Of a DNA stretch of 64,000 nucleotides, positions 18,505 through 27,738 are shown piece by piece (within the stretch, counting starts at the first letter, position 1; each line of letters opens with the position of its first letter). Made by a program: the position numbers and the translations under genes. The notes below the pieces were generated by a model. It worked only from the letters and a program-made list of their open reading frames with translations, made no database searches and was not told where the DNA came from. Origin of the DNA: a bacterium (GTDB lineage: Bacteria > 4484-113 > JAFGCY01); the NCBI GenBank assembly GCA_020849855.1, contig JADZFO010000027.1, forward strand, positions 128,585-192,584, written 5' to 3'.

Positions 18505-21500
18505 GTGGAGAGGAGCTTGTCCGCGTTCGTTCATCTGCATAACCACAGTGAGTACTCGCTGCTTGACGGCATCGCGCGCGTCGGCGACATGGCCGCGCGC
18601 CTGAAGGCGCTGGGCTATGACGCCTATGCCCTGACCGACCACGGTGTGATGTACGGCTCGCTGGAGTTCTACCTTGGCATGCAGGCGGCGGGGATCAAGC
18701 CCATCGTCGGCTGCGAGGTCTATGTCGCCAGCCGCAAGCTGACGGACAAGGACAGCCAGCTCGACCGCAAGAGCTGGCACTGCGTCCTGCTGGCGCAGAA
18801 CGAGCAGGGCTATGTCAACCTGATGCGCCTGACCTCCATCGCGCACCGCTTTGGCTACTACTACAAGCCCCGTGTTGACGTTGAGTCCATCCGGGCGCAC
18901 AGCGAAGGCCTGATCTGCCTCACCGCCTGCCCCAACGGCGTAGTCGCCGGTCCCTTCCACGGCAAGAGCATGGGCGACGAGGGCCACGAGTCTGAGAAGC
19001 GCAGCGCGGCCGGCCCGGCCCAGTCCAGCGGCCTGGTGACCACCGGCCTGACCAGCAGTGATAACGAGTGCGAAGCCGGCGCGGTCAGCGCGGCACACGA
19101 GGCCGCCGCCCGCCGCGCGCTGGAGACCTACCTTGAGATCTTCAGCCCCGAGCGGCTCTTCCTTGAGATCCAGAACCACGGCATGGACCTGGAGCGCAGC
19201 TATAACCCCTGGGCCGCCGATATGGCCCGCAGCTACGGGCTGCGCCTGGTGGCCACCAACGACTGCCACTATGTGTCCAAGGACGACGCGCGGGCGCATG
19301 ACATCTGCCTCTGCCTCAGGGACAAGAAGCTGCTCAGCGATGAGGACCGCCTGCGCTACAGCGGGCCGGAGTACTACATCAAGACCCCGGAGGAGATGGC
19401 TGAGCTCTTCAGTGCCTATCCCGAGGCCCTGGCCAACACGCGCACGGTTGCTGATCTGTGCAACCTCAGCCTGGACCTTAAGCGGGTTCACTTCCCGCAG
19501 ATGGAAGTGCCGCTTGTAGGGGGGAGTCTTGACTCGCCCTCTTTGCCCGCTTCAGCGTTAGAAGAAGGCGGGTCAAGACCCGCCACTACAACGTCGCCCG
19601 CCGCAGCAACGCCGCCCGCCACTACCACCGACCAGGCGGCCCAGGATGCCTGGCTGCGGCATCTGGTCCATGAAGGCGCCAGGAAGCGCTACGGCAGCAT
19701 CAGCCCGGAGCTGCAGGAACGCATTGACTACGAGCTGGGCGTCATCATCCCCAAGGGTTTCACCACCTACTTCCTGATCTGCCACGACTTCTGCGATTTC
19801 GCGCGCAGCAAGGGCATCCCGGTGGGCCCTGGCCGCGGTTCCGCGGCCGGCTCCGTGGTGGCCTACTGCCTGGAGATCACCGACCTTGACCCCATCAAGT
19901 ACGGCCTGTACTTCGAGCGCTTCCTGAACCCGGAGCGCATCGAGCTGCCCGACGCCGACATCGACTTCTGCTACCGCCGCCGCGATGAGGTGATCGAGCA
20001 CGTCAAGAACAAGTACGGCGCGGACAGGGTGGCGATGATCATCACCTACAGCCGCCTCAAGGCGCGCGCGGTGATTAAGGCCGTCGGCCGCACCAAGGGC
20101 ATCGCCTTCCAGTACACCGACAAGGTGACCAAGGAGATCAACGGCCTCAACCCCAGCATTGACGAGGCCATCGACAGCAGCAAGGCGCTGCAGGAGATGA
20201 TCAAGTCCGACCCGGAAATCGCCGAGCTGATCGACGACGCCCGCAAGCTGGAGGGCATCGCCGCCTACCAGTCGGTGCATGCCGCGGGCATCGTCATCGC
20301 CCCCGACGAGATCAGCAACTTCGTCCCCGTGCAGCCCATCAAGGACAGCGACCTGCTGGTGACCCAGTACAGCATGGACTATGTCCCCAAGGCCGGCCTG
20401 GTGAAGTTCGACTTCCTGGGCCTGCGCAACCTGACCATGATCGAGGACACGGCGCAGTACATCCGGCGTTATGTCGACCCGGCCTTTGACGCGCGCTTCA
20501 TCCCGGAAGAGGACCCCGAGACCTACGCCATGCTGCAGCGCGGCGACAACTATGGTGTGTTCCAGTTCGAGGCGCCGCAGGTGCGCCGCATGCTCATCGA
20601 CGGGCGGCCGGAGAATGTGATCGACCTGGCCGCGATCAACGCCGCCAACCGCCCCGGCCCGCTGCAAAGCGGAGGCACGGCCCAGTACCTCGAAGCCCGC
20701 AAGGCCGGCAAGCAGAGCCAGGCGAAGTTCAAGAGCATCGCCACCATCCTGGAGTCCACCGGCGGCGTCCTGCTCTTCCAGGAGCAGGTGCTGGAAATCG
20801 CCAAGCAGCTTGGCGGCTTCAGCCTCGGCGAAGCGGACCTGCTGCGCAAGGCGATGGGCAAGAAGAACATGGAAGTCATGATGGCCCAGAAGGAAAAGTT
20901 CCTCGCCGGGGCCAAGCGGATCGCCGATGAGGGCGGGGCACGGATCCCGCCCCAGGAACTCGAAGACATCTGGCAGATGATGGAGACCTTCGCGGGCTAC
21001 GGCTTCAACAAGGCCCACTCGGTCTGCTATGCCTGGATCGCCTTCCAGACAGCCTGGCTGAAGTGCCACTATCCGCACTACTTTATGTGCGCCATGCTCA
21101 ACAGCTATCTGGGCTCAGCCGCCAAGCTGGCGCAGATCCTGGCCCAGTGTCGCCGCATGCGCATCCAGGTGCTGCCGCCCAGTGTGAACGCCGGCGAGCT
21201 GGAGTTCACGCCTACACCCACCGGCAGGCCCGGGGAAACCGGCTCGATCATCTTTGGCCTTGGCGGCATCAAGGGCCTGGGCAGCGCGGCGGTCGAGGTG
21301 CTGCTGGCGGAGCGCGAACGCGGCGGCGCCTTCAAGGATCTGGCGGACTTCCACAAGCGCACCAAGAGCAGCGCGATGAACAAGAAGGTGCTGCAGAGCC
21401 TGGCCTGCGCCGGCGCCTTCGACTGCCTGGAGCCGCAGCGAGAGAAACTGATCAAGCATCTCGACGATATTGATGAGTACATGGAGGGCGCACCGCCGCA

Positions 21501-22620
21501 ATTGACATTGGGGGGGTTTGAAACAGGAAAGAGGCGAGAAGTAACTAGGCCGACACAAGAACTGACGCGCCTGGATATCGCGATGCTGGAGAAGGAGGCC
21601 ATCGGCCTCTTCCTCACCGAGCACCCGTATGCCGACCACCCGATGTTCTTTGACGAGCGCTATGTGCAGCTTGAACGCCTGCAAGAGCTGGTCAACGAGA
21701 ACCCGGCCTTCTGGCAGGAGCGGCCGCTGCCGGCCCGCGGCGTGGTGGGACTCCTTACCAGTGTGACCATCCGCATGGCCAACACAAGCAACAAGCCCTT
21801 CGCCAAGGCCCGCCTGGAAGACCCTGAGCGAGGTGTGGAACTGGTGATCTGGCCGCGCACGCTTGAGGCCGCCCGCGAGCTGGTGCAGGAGAACAACCCT
21901 GTGATCATCTGGGGTAAGGTCCAGACGCCGGATGTGGCGGCCAGCGCCTCGGAGCACGGCGATGAGAGCGAGGCCTTTGACGGGATCGAGATCGTCGTCG
22001 ACAAGATCGAGCCCTACTCCGCGCCTCCCGGCTGGGCTGGTCCGCCCACGGACAGCGGAGCGGAGACGCGTCCGCAGGCCCAGGGCGGGCCGCAGCCGGG
22101 CACAGGCGAGCCGGTGCGGATGCCGCAGGCCAGTGTGCCGGATACTCCGGCTAGCGCGGCCGACCCGCCTCCGCAGGCCTCACGGCTCCCGGGCCCCTCG
22201 CGACGGCCGGTCCTGCAGCGCCAGGATGGCGCCCTCGAGAGCGCGGCGCTGGGAACAGCAGCTGTGGAAACCGCCGCTCTGGAAGCAGCCTCGCAGGAGG
22301 CAGTCATCCTGTCTGACCTGGCGGTTGAGACCAACGACTGGAGCGCCGCCTTTGACCCGCATGCGGGCAAGGCGCCGCCGTCCATTACATGGTCGGTGGA
22401 CCTCAGCCAGGCGGATGCGGAGGCCCTGCGCCTGCTGGCCAGCACCCTCGAGAACACGGAGGGCGAGCAGGAAGTGCGGATGCTGCTTAAGGATGTCAGC
22501 GGCAAGCTGCGGCAGATCCGGGTGGGCCAGCGCTTCTTTATTGATGCCGGCCAGGCCGATGCGATCGAGCAGCAGTTCGCTTTCCTTGAACGCATTCAGC
22601 GCGGCCAGCCTCAGGCCTGA
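18505..22620 (+). CDS. dnaE: DNA polymerase III alpha subunit
   Basis: This 1371-residue replicative polymerase catalytic subunit has an N-terminal PHP domain (FVHLHNHSEYSLLDG, YALTDHGVMYGSLEF), a palm with PGRGSAAGSVVAYCLEITD and the catalytic LPDADIDF (D483, D485, D487), a tau/beta-contact region, and a helix-hairpin-helix and OB domain. It is longer than usual. There are non-conserved insertions at about 155-195 in the PHP domain, at about 338-370 (made by a REP palindrome pair in the DNA) and a Pro/Ala-rich linker at about 1175-1260 before a conserved tail. GTG 18505 and TTG 18517 are both possible starts; GGAGAGG precedes the latter. Confidence 0.96.
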   Translation: MERSLSAFVHLHNHSEYSLLDGIARVGDMAARLKALGYDAYALTDHGVMYGSLEFYLGMQAAGIKPIVGCEVYVASRKLTDKDSQLDRKSWHCVLLAQNEQGYVNLMRLTSIAHRFGYYYKPRVDVESIRAHSEGLICLTACPNGVVAGPFHGKSMGDEGHESEKRSAAGPAQSSGLVTTGLTSSDNECEAGAVSAAHEAAARRALETYLEIFSPERLFLEIQNHGMDLERSYNPWAADMARSYGLRLVATNDCHYVSKDDARAHDICLCLRDKKLLSDEDRLRYSGPEYYIKTPEEMAELFSAYPEALANTRTVADLCNLSLDLKRVHFPQMEVPLVGGSLDSPSLPASALEEGGSRPATTTSPAAATPPATTTDQAAQDAWLRHLVHEGARKRYGSISPELQERIDYELGVIIPKGFTTYFLICHDFCDFARSKGIPVGPGRGSAAGSVVAYCLEITDLDPIKYGLYFERFLNPERIELPDADIDFCYRRRDEVIEHVKNKYGADRVAMIITYSRLKARAVIKAVGRTKGIAFQYTDKVTKEINGLNPSIDEAIDSSKALQEMIKSDPEIAELIDDARKLEGIAAYQSVHAAGIVIAPDEISNFVPVQPIKDSDLLVTQYSMDYVPKAGLVKFDFLGLRNLTMIEDTAQYIRRYVDPAFDARFIPEEDPETYAMLQRGDNYGVFQFEAPQVRRMLIDGRPENVIDLAAINAANRPGPLQSGGTAQYLEARKAGKQSQAKFKSIATILESTGGVLLFQEQVLEIAKQLGGFSLGEADLLRKAMGKKNMEVMMAQKEKFLAGAKRIADEGGARIPPQELEDIWQMMETFAGYGFNKAHSVCYAWIAFQTAWLKCHYPHYFMCAMLNSYLGSAAKLAQILAQCRRMRIQVLPPSVNAGELEFTPTPTGRPGETGSIIFGLGGIKGLGSAAVEVLLAERERGGAFKDLADFHKRTKSSAMNKKVLQSLACAGAFDCLEPQREKLIKHLDDIDEYMEGAPPQLTLGGFETGKRREVTRPTQELTRLDIAMLEKEAIGLFLTEHPYADHPMFFDERYVQLERLQELVNENPAFWQERPLPARGVVGLLTSVTIRMANTSNKPFAKARLEDPERGVELVIWPRTLEAARELVQENNPVIIWGKVQTPDVAASASEHGDESEAFDGIEIVVDKIEPYSAPPGWAGPPTDSGAETRPQAQGGPQPGTGEPVRMPQASVPDTPASAADPPPQASRLPGPSRRPVLQRQDGALESAALGTAAVETAALEAASQEAVILSDLAVETNDWSAAFDPHAGKAPPSITWSVDLSQADAEALRLLASTLENTEGEQEVRMLLKDVSGKLRQIRVGQRFFIDAGQADAIEQQFAFLERIQRGQPQA
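19516..19590. repeat. REP palindrome pair inside dnaE
   Basis: GTAGGGGGGAGTCTTGACTC at 19516 and the inverted partner GGCGGGTCAAGACCCGCC ending CACTAC (19568-19589) form a facing GTAG-headed pair within the dnaE reading frame. It encodes about 25 residues rich in Gly, Ser, Pro and Thr in the linker between the PHP domain and the palm. Confidence 0.8.
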
Positions 22621-22666
22621 ACCCCGTGACTGGCCGCGCCGCTCGCTATGGGACGAGCAAGGTTAG

Positions 22667-24289
22667 TTAGATGTCCCCGCCAGAACCCTCGTCGTGGTCG
22701 CCAGGGTCATCATCACCGGGGTCGTCGTCACCCGGATCATCGTCACCGGGGTCGTCATCACCCGGATCATCGTCGCCTGGGTCATCATCGCCGGGGTCGT
22801 CATCACCCGGATCGTCATCGCCAGGATCGTCATCGCCAGGATCATCGTCGCCCGGGTCATCATCACCCGGGTTGTCATCGCCGGGGTCGTCATCACCGGG
22901 TTCATCCTTCAGTGTGTCAGGGTCAAAGTGCTTGCCCTTGGGCGCGGTGTTGTACCAGGCCGGGCTGGGCTCAGGGCCGCTCGGGTTGTTGATCCACTCC
23001 ACCCAGTCCCCGAAGCCGGAGTACACGTTGAAGATTGACTCGCCTTCAAGCGGCCAGGCGAAGGTGTCGGGCACGATAAAGCCCAGCGGCACGCCCTGGC
23101 TGTCCACGGCATCGCCGGGTTTGCGCCAGAGGCCGAGGCTGTAGGGCTCGCCCTTGGCCGGGATGACCAGCAGCTCCGGCTTATAGGGCAGGGGCGTATA
23201 GCTGCCCTGGGCCAGGGGTGGGTCAAAGGTCAGGCTCACCATGGCATAGTCGCCTTCAACCGGGCTGTTGCCAGGCTTGACGTTGGCGCCCCAGCCGCCG
23301 GGGTTGGATGGCAGCGCGTCGGCGGTCGGCGCGAAGACCGGCAGACTGCTGCCGTCGCTGCTGGTCCAGAAGCGCTGGTCAAAGTGGCGCTCGTCGTTGG
23401 TGTACACCTTGTCGCCGTTGTCGTAGTACTGGTCGACGGTGGCATAAATGTTGCTGCCCGGGAAGGCGGCGGCAAGGTTCAGCTGCCAGTCGCTGCCATA
23501 GCCCGCGCCGCGGGCCAGGGCCTTGACGCGCATGTTGATCTGCACCAGCCGGCCCTGCTTGTCGCGCAGTTCCTCGGCGCGCAGCGAGGCGACGAAATCG
23601 TTGAAGTCATAGTCGCCGCCGCCGTCGCGGACATCCTCCCAGACCATCTGGGCCATGCCGGCGTCGCTGCCCTGCGGGTACAGCACCGGCTCGGCCGTCT
23701 CGGTCTCCGTCAGCGAGAAGTCCAGGCTGAAGAAGTCCGCCGGCAGCTCGATAGCCTCGTTCTCGTTCATGCTGAAGGGCAGCTGATAGGTGAAGACAGC
23801 CGTGTACTCGCCGCTCTGTTCATGCTCCACAGCGCGCTCCACATAGCTCAGGCCGGCGCCGGCGACCACCCAGTAGCGGTCCAGCAGGGTTCCTGCCGCC
23901 GCCTCATAGCAGCAGTGCAGGTCAACCAGGTCGCCGCCATAGAAAGGCCCGCCGGCCTTGCCGGCAACGGGGGCCTCGCCGTGCGCGCTGATCGCCAGCC
24001 AGAGCAGCTTGTACTGCTCGCCCGGGGCCAGCGCAGCGGCGCTGCGCAGGGGCCTGAAGCTGACCTGCGCCTGCGCGCCGGGCGGCAGCGGGGCGGCCTG
24101 GCTCAGGCTGCTGGCGCTGTGACTGGCCTGCAGGCCGGCGCGGTAGCGCAGGTTAAGCCCGGTGGAACCGCCGGTGTCGGGGTTGTCCGGGACGTTGATC
24201 GGCGCGCCGTGATAGCCGCCGCATGAAGCCAGGGCCAGGGCCAGCGCGAGCAGCAGGGCCCCCCAGGGCAGATTCCTCAAGCGAAACAC
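22667..24289 (-). CDS. LruC-domain lipoprotein with acidic DDDPG repeat tail
   Basis: This protein of about 540 residues has a hydrophobic leader and lipobox (LALASCGG) and so is likely a surface lipoprotein. The middle contains WEDVRDGGGDYDFNDFVASL, the hallmark of LruC-type domains, followed by the conserved PGSNIYATVDQYYDNGD region and a GFGDWVEWIN segment. The C-terminus is about 14 tandem GDDDP pentapeptides and ends EGSGGDI. The start is GTG 24289 because GGAGGTGG lies just upstream; the longer open frame has no signal peptide at its N-terminus. A calcium-binding or adhesive role is an inference. Confidence 0.75.
   Translation of the reverse strand: MFRLRNLPWGALLLALALALASCGGYHGAPINVPDNPDTGGSTGLNLRYRAGLQASHSASSLSQAAPLPPGAQAQVSFRPLRSAAALAPGEQYKLLWLAISAHGEAPVAGKAGGPFYGGDLVDLHCCYEAAAGTLLDRYWVVAGAGLSYVERAVEHEQSGEYTAVFTYQLPFSMNENEAIELPADFFSLDFSLTETETAEPVLYPQGSDAGMAQMVWEDVRDGGGDYDFNDFVASLRAEELRDKQGRLVQINMRVKALARGAGYGSDWQLNLAAAFPGSNIYATVDQYYDNGDKVYTNDERHFDQRFWTSSDGSSLPVFAPTADALPSNPGGWGANVKPGNSPVEGDYAMVSLTFDPPLAQGSYTPLPYKPELLVIPAKGEPYSLGLWRKPGDAVDSQGVPLGFIVPDTFAWPLEGESIFNVYSGFGDWVEWINNPSGPEPSPAWYNTAPKGKHFDPDTLKDEPGDDDPGDDNPGDDDPGDDDPGDDDPGDDDPGDDDPGDDDPGDDDPGDDDPGDDDPGDDDPGDDDPGDHDEGSGGDI
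22690..22905. repeat. 15-bp tandem coding repeat
   Basis: About 14 tandem 15-bp units (CCCGGATCATCGTCA type on the plus strand) encode GDDDP. The units differ by synonymous changes. Copy number is likely to vary between strains. Confidence 0.85.
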
Positions 24290-24721
24290 AGTCCACCTCC
24301 ATGTGGCGGCGCCAAAGCGGCGCACGGCAGTCAGTCTAACTGCCCAGGCGCAGCTGCGCGCAAAAGACTGGTTAATACTTGGTCCAGCTTGGCCCCCGGC
24401 TTTAAGCAAAGTGCAACAGCCCAAGTATCGGAGCGCCGGCATCTTGCCTTGGAGCGCTGGCTTTAACCGGCAACGTGCCTTGGAGCGCTGGCTTCAGCCG
24501 GCCTCTTGCAGAGCCGCAGGGATGTGCGGCCATCCGCGGACGCAGCGGCCGCTTCAGTTGAAACCATTTAGGACTCATGAGCCAAGGAGAGCGTCTCTAT
24601 ACATCTTCCGACTTACTCTCAGCGAATCTCTGCGCTCTCTGTGTCTCTGCGCTGGATCGGCTCTGGACGAGAATGCGAAGCGCGCCCGCATTGCCATGCG
24701 GGCCCACCTGGAAGGGAAATG
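24290..24721. other. Intergenic region between the LruC gene and rnpB
   Basis: No gene is seen. At 24430-24510 there are imperfect repeats of GGAGCGCTGGCTT...CCGGC. A GCCCGCATTGCCATGCGGGC hairpin near 24686-24705 lies just past the 3' end of rnpB on the minus strand and could take part in its termination, although it lacks a T-run. Confidence 0.5.
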
Positions 24722-25091
24722 CGAGTGGGCCGTAAGCCGGGTTCTGTTTATGCGGCCATCTGTCTGGGCCGCCTGTCTCCAGGCGGCTCATGCGGTATTG
24801 CGCGGGGGCCGGGCCAGCCTTGCCGCTCTCGCGGCTCCCGCGTCTGCCTTGCACCAGGCGGGTTTGCCTGAGCCGGCGTGTTACCACGCCGCTGGTGAGC
24901 TCTTAACTCGCCGTTTCACCGTTGCCAGCGGACTCCCTGACCGGAATTTAGGCCTTATGGCCTAGAGCTGGCTGTTTGTTTCTGTAGCGCTTTCCATGGC
25001 CTCGCGACCTCCGGGTGTTACCCGGCGCCCTGCCCTGTGGTGCCCGGACTTTCCTCGAAGCCTTAGCTCCGCGGCCGCTTGGCCCACTCGC
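24722..25091 (-). ncRNA. rnpB: RNase P RNA (bacterial type A)
   Basis: This is the catalytic RNA of RNase P, which matures tRNA 5' ends. Read on the minus strand it begins CGAGTGGGCC and ends GGCCCACTCG, giving a perfect P1 stem. The near-universal GAGGAAAGTCCGGGC follows P1, and AGAACCCGGCTTACGGCCC is the conserved 3' block. An internal GGCGACGGTGAAA-like region and P8-P10 hairpins are in the expected order. A -10 element TACAAT (25098-25103) lies 7 nt before the start. Confidence 0.96.
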
Positions 25092-25428
25092 ACAGCGATT
25101 GTACCTGCGGGAGGGGGATAGTGATGAGTGCTGAGTGATGAATGCAGCATGCTGAGTGCTAAGTGGCGAGTGCTGGGTGCAGAGTGCAGTTAAGTAATCG
25201 CCAATGACGAGATGTAGGGGCGCACAGAGTGCGCCCGGCCCATCAGATCAAAACAAGTCCCTTTGTACATAAACTGCCGGGCGCACTCTGTGCGCCCCTA
25301 CAGCCTCTGCACTTCGAGAGCCGGGCGCACTCTGTGCGCCCCTGCAACATCTGCCCTCCGATCAATCATCAATCATCAATCATCAATCATCAATCATCAA
25401 TCATCAATCATCAATCTCTGCTTTTCCC
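25092..25428. repeat. Intergenic region with REP copies and a 7-bp tandem repeat
   Basis: There are three GTAG-type palindromes of the GGGCGCAC/GTGCGCCC family, at about 25213-25238, 25277-25302 and 25322-25345. Then about eight tandem copies of the 7-mer TCAATCA (about 25360-25413) run up to the end of the next gene. An ATGAGTGCTGAGTGATGAATG-like degenerate repeat lies at 25123-25190. No gene is seen. Confidence 0.8.
25098..25103 (-). promoter_or_regulatory. -10 element of rnpB
   Basis: TACAAT on the minus strand ends 6-7 nt before the first base of the RNA P1 stem. This gives the same hexamer-to-start distance that is found before start codons in this window. Confidence 0.75.
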
Positions 25429-25857
25429 TCACTCCCCCATGGGCGGTTCAGGGATGTTTGCCGGGTTCTGCGGCACTTCCTGTCCCAGCTCCTGCTTGCA
25501 CTTGTCCCGGTAGAACTCAGCGTCATAGCGCTCGTCCTTGAAGGTCGCCGGGTCGTTCTTCGTGTCTTCCAGGAAGGCCTCAAAAAGCGGGATGGCCTCT
25601 TCAAAGCGCCGCAGCTCATACAGCGCGCGGCCCTTTCCCAGGGTTGCCATCGCATCGCCCGGCTGCATGGCCAGGATCGCCTCATACTCGCTCAGGGCCG
25701 TGACCCAGTCACCGGCGCCCTGGGCGTTCTGCGCCGCCGTGTAGTGCATGCGCGCGCTCTTCTCGCAGGAAAGCAGGGCTGCCGCCAGCAGCAGGGCCAG
25801 CACGGCCACAGCAGGCAGCTTCGGCCACAGGCACAGAAGGCGTGTGTTTGGGAGCAT
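25429..25857 (-). CDS. TPR-like lipoprotein
   Basis: This 142-residue protein has a hydrophobic leader and lipobox (AALLSCEK), so it is probably an envelope lipoprotein. The mature part shows tetratricopeptide-like helices: GDWVTALSEYEAILAMQPGD and GRALYELRRFEEAIPLFEAF. TAACAT (25864-25869) ends 6 nt before the ATG, indicating a leaderless transcript. ribF begins upstream on the same strand, 38 bp away. Function is unknown. Confidence 0.72.
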   Translation of the reverse strand: MLPNTRLLCLWPKLPAVAVLALLLAAALLSCEKSARMHYTAAQNAQGAGDWVTALSEYEAILAMQPGDAMATLGKGRALYELRRFEEAIPLFEAFLEDTKNDPATFKDERYDAEFYRDKCKQELGQEVPQNPANIPEPPMGE

Positions 25858-25895
25858 GCGCAGATGTTAGCGCCGATCCGCCGGCGCTGCCAAGC

Positions 25896-27041
25896 TCAGC
25901 GCTTGACCAGGCAGGGGATGCCGGCGCGGTAGGCCACCGCGATGCTGTCGCTGATATCCAGGCGCATCTGGGCCTTCAGGGCCTCGCCGCTGTCAAAGTC
26001 CTGCCAGCCCCGCAGCTGCTGCAGGAAGCTCAGCTTCAGCTCGCGGCCATACAGGTCGCCCTCCCAGCCGATCAGATGCGCTTCCAGCACCTGGCTGCGT
26101 CCATGCTCCTCCGGCCGGTCCTGCTCCAGCAGAAGGGGCTCGGCCAGTTCGCGCAGAAGCTCCCGCGGCCCGGCGGGCACGGCCTCGCGCTCCAGCACTG
26201 TCTGGCTGGCCAGCACTGTGCTCACCAGGCACAGCGCGGCCGGGAAGCAGTGGCCCTCAAACTCGGCCAGGCCGGCATAGACCCCGCCCGGCGGGGTGAG
26301 CTTGTCGTCCGGCAGATACAGGTTGGCGGTCGGAATGCCCAGCATCTCGCGGCCCTTGCCCTTGCCATGCGCCACAGTGCCCAGGCTGAAGTAGCGGTAG
26401 CCCAGCAGGGCCCGCGCGCCGTCCAGATCGCCGCGCACCAGCATCTGGCGGATCCGGCTGCTCTTCACGTGCTGGCCCAGGGCGTCAAAGGGTTCCACCA
26501 GGTGGCAGTCAATGTTGAGCCTGCCGGACAGATGCTGGCAGCCGGCCTGCCCGCCGAGCATGTCGTGGCCCAGGCTGGTGTCATAGCCCAGCACCAGGCC
26601 GGCCAGCCCGGCGCCAGTGCCGTCCCCGCGCAGGGCGCTGTCCATACCCCTCAGCCACTGCTCCGCGCTCTGGCCCGCCGTGTCAGGGCCGTAGTCCAGC
26701 ATCAGCACAGCATCCAGGTCCAGCTGCTGCAGCAGGTGCAGCTTCTCTTCAGCGGTGTTCAGGTAGTGCCAGTTGGGGAAGTTCTGCCCGCGGGCGGCTT
26801 CGCCGGCGGCTTCAAGACGGTGGTAGTTCTTGGGGGAGTTGGAGAAAGTAACAGCCAGGCTCAGGGCTTCAACAGGGGAGGAGCTGCAAAGCTGGGCGCA
26901 TCGTCGCAGCTGTTCGATCAGATGCCGGTGGCCCCGGTGCACCCCGTCGAAAAAACCGACGGTGAGGTACACCGGGCGTCGCATCTCCATGGCCCAGTGT
27001 GAAAGTTCCGACATGCTGCGCAGGACGCGCGTGGCTGACAC
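25896..27041 (-). CDS. ribF: Bifunctional riboflavin kinase/FAD synthetase
   Basis: This 381-residue enzyme makes FMN from riboflavin and FAD from FMN. The N-terminal nucleotidyltransferase carries VGFFDGVHRGHRHLIEQL with the HxGH-type motif and a SSRIRQMLVRGDLDGAR segment (the S/TSS-type motif). The C-terminal kinase carries VAHGKGKGREMLGIPTANL and PPGGVYAGLAEFEG. It is longer than most RibF proteins because of loop insertions. The start is GTG 27041, with TATTCT (27048-27053) ending 6 nt upstream. Confidence 0.93.
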   Translation of the reverse strand: MSATRVLRSMSELSHWAMEMRRPVYLTVGFFDGVHRGHRHLIEQLRRCAQLCSSSPVEALSLAVTFSNSPKNYHRLEAAGEAARGQNFPNWHYLNTAEEKLHLLQQLDLDAVLMLDYGPDTAGQSAEQWLRGMDSALRGDGTGAGLAGLVLGYDTSLGHDMLGGQAGCQHLSGRLNIDCHLVEPFDALGQHVKSSRIRQMLVRGDLDGARALLGYRYFSLGTVAHGKGKGREMLGIPTANLYLPDDKLTPPGGVYAGLAEFEGHCFPAALCLVSTVLASQTVLEREAVPAGPRELLRELAEPLLLEQDRPEEHGRSQVLEAHLIGWEGDLYGRELKLSFLQQLRGWQDFDSGEALKAQMRLDISDSIAVAYRAGIPCLVKR

Positions 27042-27074
27042 AGGGGAAGAATAGCAGAAATGGAGCGCGTGGGC

Positions 27075-27572
27075 CTACTTGAACTTGCGCTGGTTGTCGC
27101 GCTCGATATCGCGCTCTTTGATGCTCTCGCGCTTGTCGAAGTGCTTCTTGCCCTGCACCAGCGCGATCAGCACCTTCACGTTGCCCCGCACGAAGTAGGC
27201 CTTCAGCGGGATAATGGTCAGGCCCTTCTCGATCACCTTACGCCGCAGCTTGCGCAGCTCCTCGCGGTGCAGCAGCAGTTTGCGCCGGCGCAGCGGCTCG
27301 GGCTGCTTCTCGTGGGTGCTGGCCTGGGGGTAGGGCGGGATGTTGGAGCCCACCAGCCACAGCTCCCGCGGCTCGCCGTCTTTCGGCGTGTTGAACTCGG
27401 CATAGGCGTCGTTGAGCTGGAAGGAGCCGCGCCGCACCATCTTCACCTCGCAGCCGGACAGGACGATGCCGGCCTCGAACTCCTCGAGGATCGCATAGTC
27501 ATGCCAGGCCTTGCGGTTGCTGATGGTGGGGTGGCCAACGCCGCCCTCGTCCTTGCCGCCTTTCTTTGCCAT
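27075..27572 (-). CDS. smpB: SsrA-binding protein SmpB
   Basis: This tmRNA partner in trans-translation is 165 residues, normal length. Motifs are NRKAWHDYAILEEFEAGIVL, GCEVKMVRRGSFQLNDAY and the C-terminal GKKHFDKRESIKERD tail that enters the ribosomal mRNA channel. TATAAT (27583-27588) lies 10 nt before the ATG, so any leader is only a few bases. The tmRNA gene itself is not in this window. Confidence 0.95.
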   Translation of the reverse strand: MAKKGGKDEGGVGHPTISNRKAWHDYAILEEFEAGIVLSGCEVKMVRRGSFQLNDAYAEFNTPKDGEPRELWLVGSNIPPYPQASTHEKQPEPLRRRKLLLHREELRKLRRKVIEKGLTIIPLKAYFVRGNVKVLIALVQGKKHFDKRESIKERDIERDNQRKFK

Positions 27573-27598
27573 GGGGTGGAGGATTATATCTGGGCTGA

Positions 27599-27700
27599 GA
27601 GAGATTAGATCTAAACCGAGTCAGCCGAGCCAACCGAGCTCAACCGAGTCCGGATTTGCTCGGCTAAACTCAGTTATCCCGGTTAACTCGGTTTGGATCG
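27599..27700. repeat. Hairpin-like element built of AACCGAG/CTCGGTT motifs
   Basis: The left arm is TCTAAACCGAGTCAGCCGAG with further AACCGAG copies. The right arm is GCTCGGCTAAACTCAG and TTAACTCGGTTTGGATCGT. The arms are largely complementary. A related element lies at 51432-51550. Both sit directly upstream of gene starts. Confidence 0.65.
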
Positions 27701-27738
27701 TATTCTGTTTTACAATCCTAGCCTTCACGGAGGCAGGC

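Noticed and set aside
25360..25413. TCAATCA tandem as a possible CRISPR or origin iteron array
   Set aside because: The 7-bp units are contiguous with no spacers and there is no replication gene next to them; a simple satellite is more likely.
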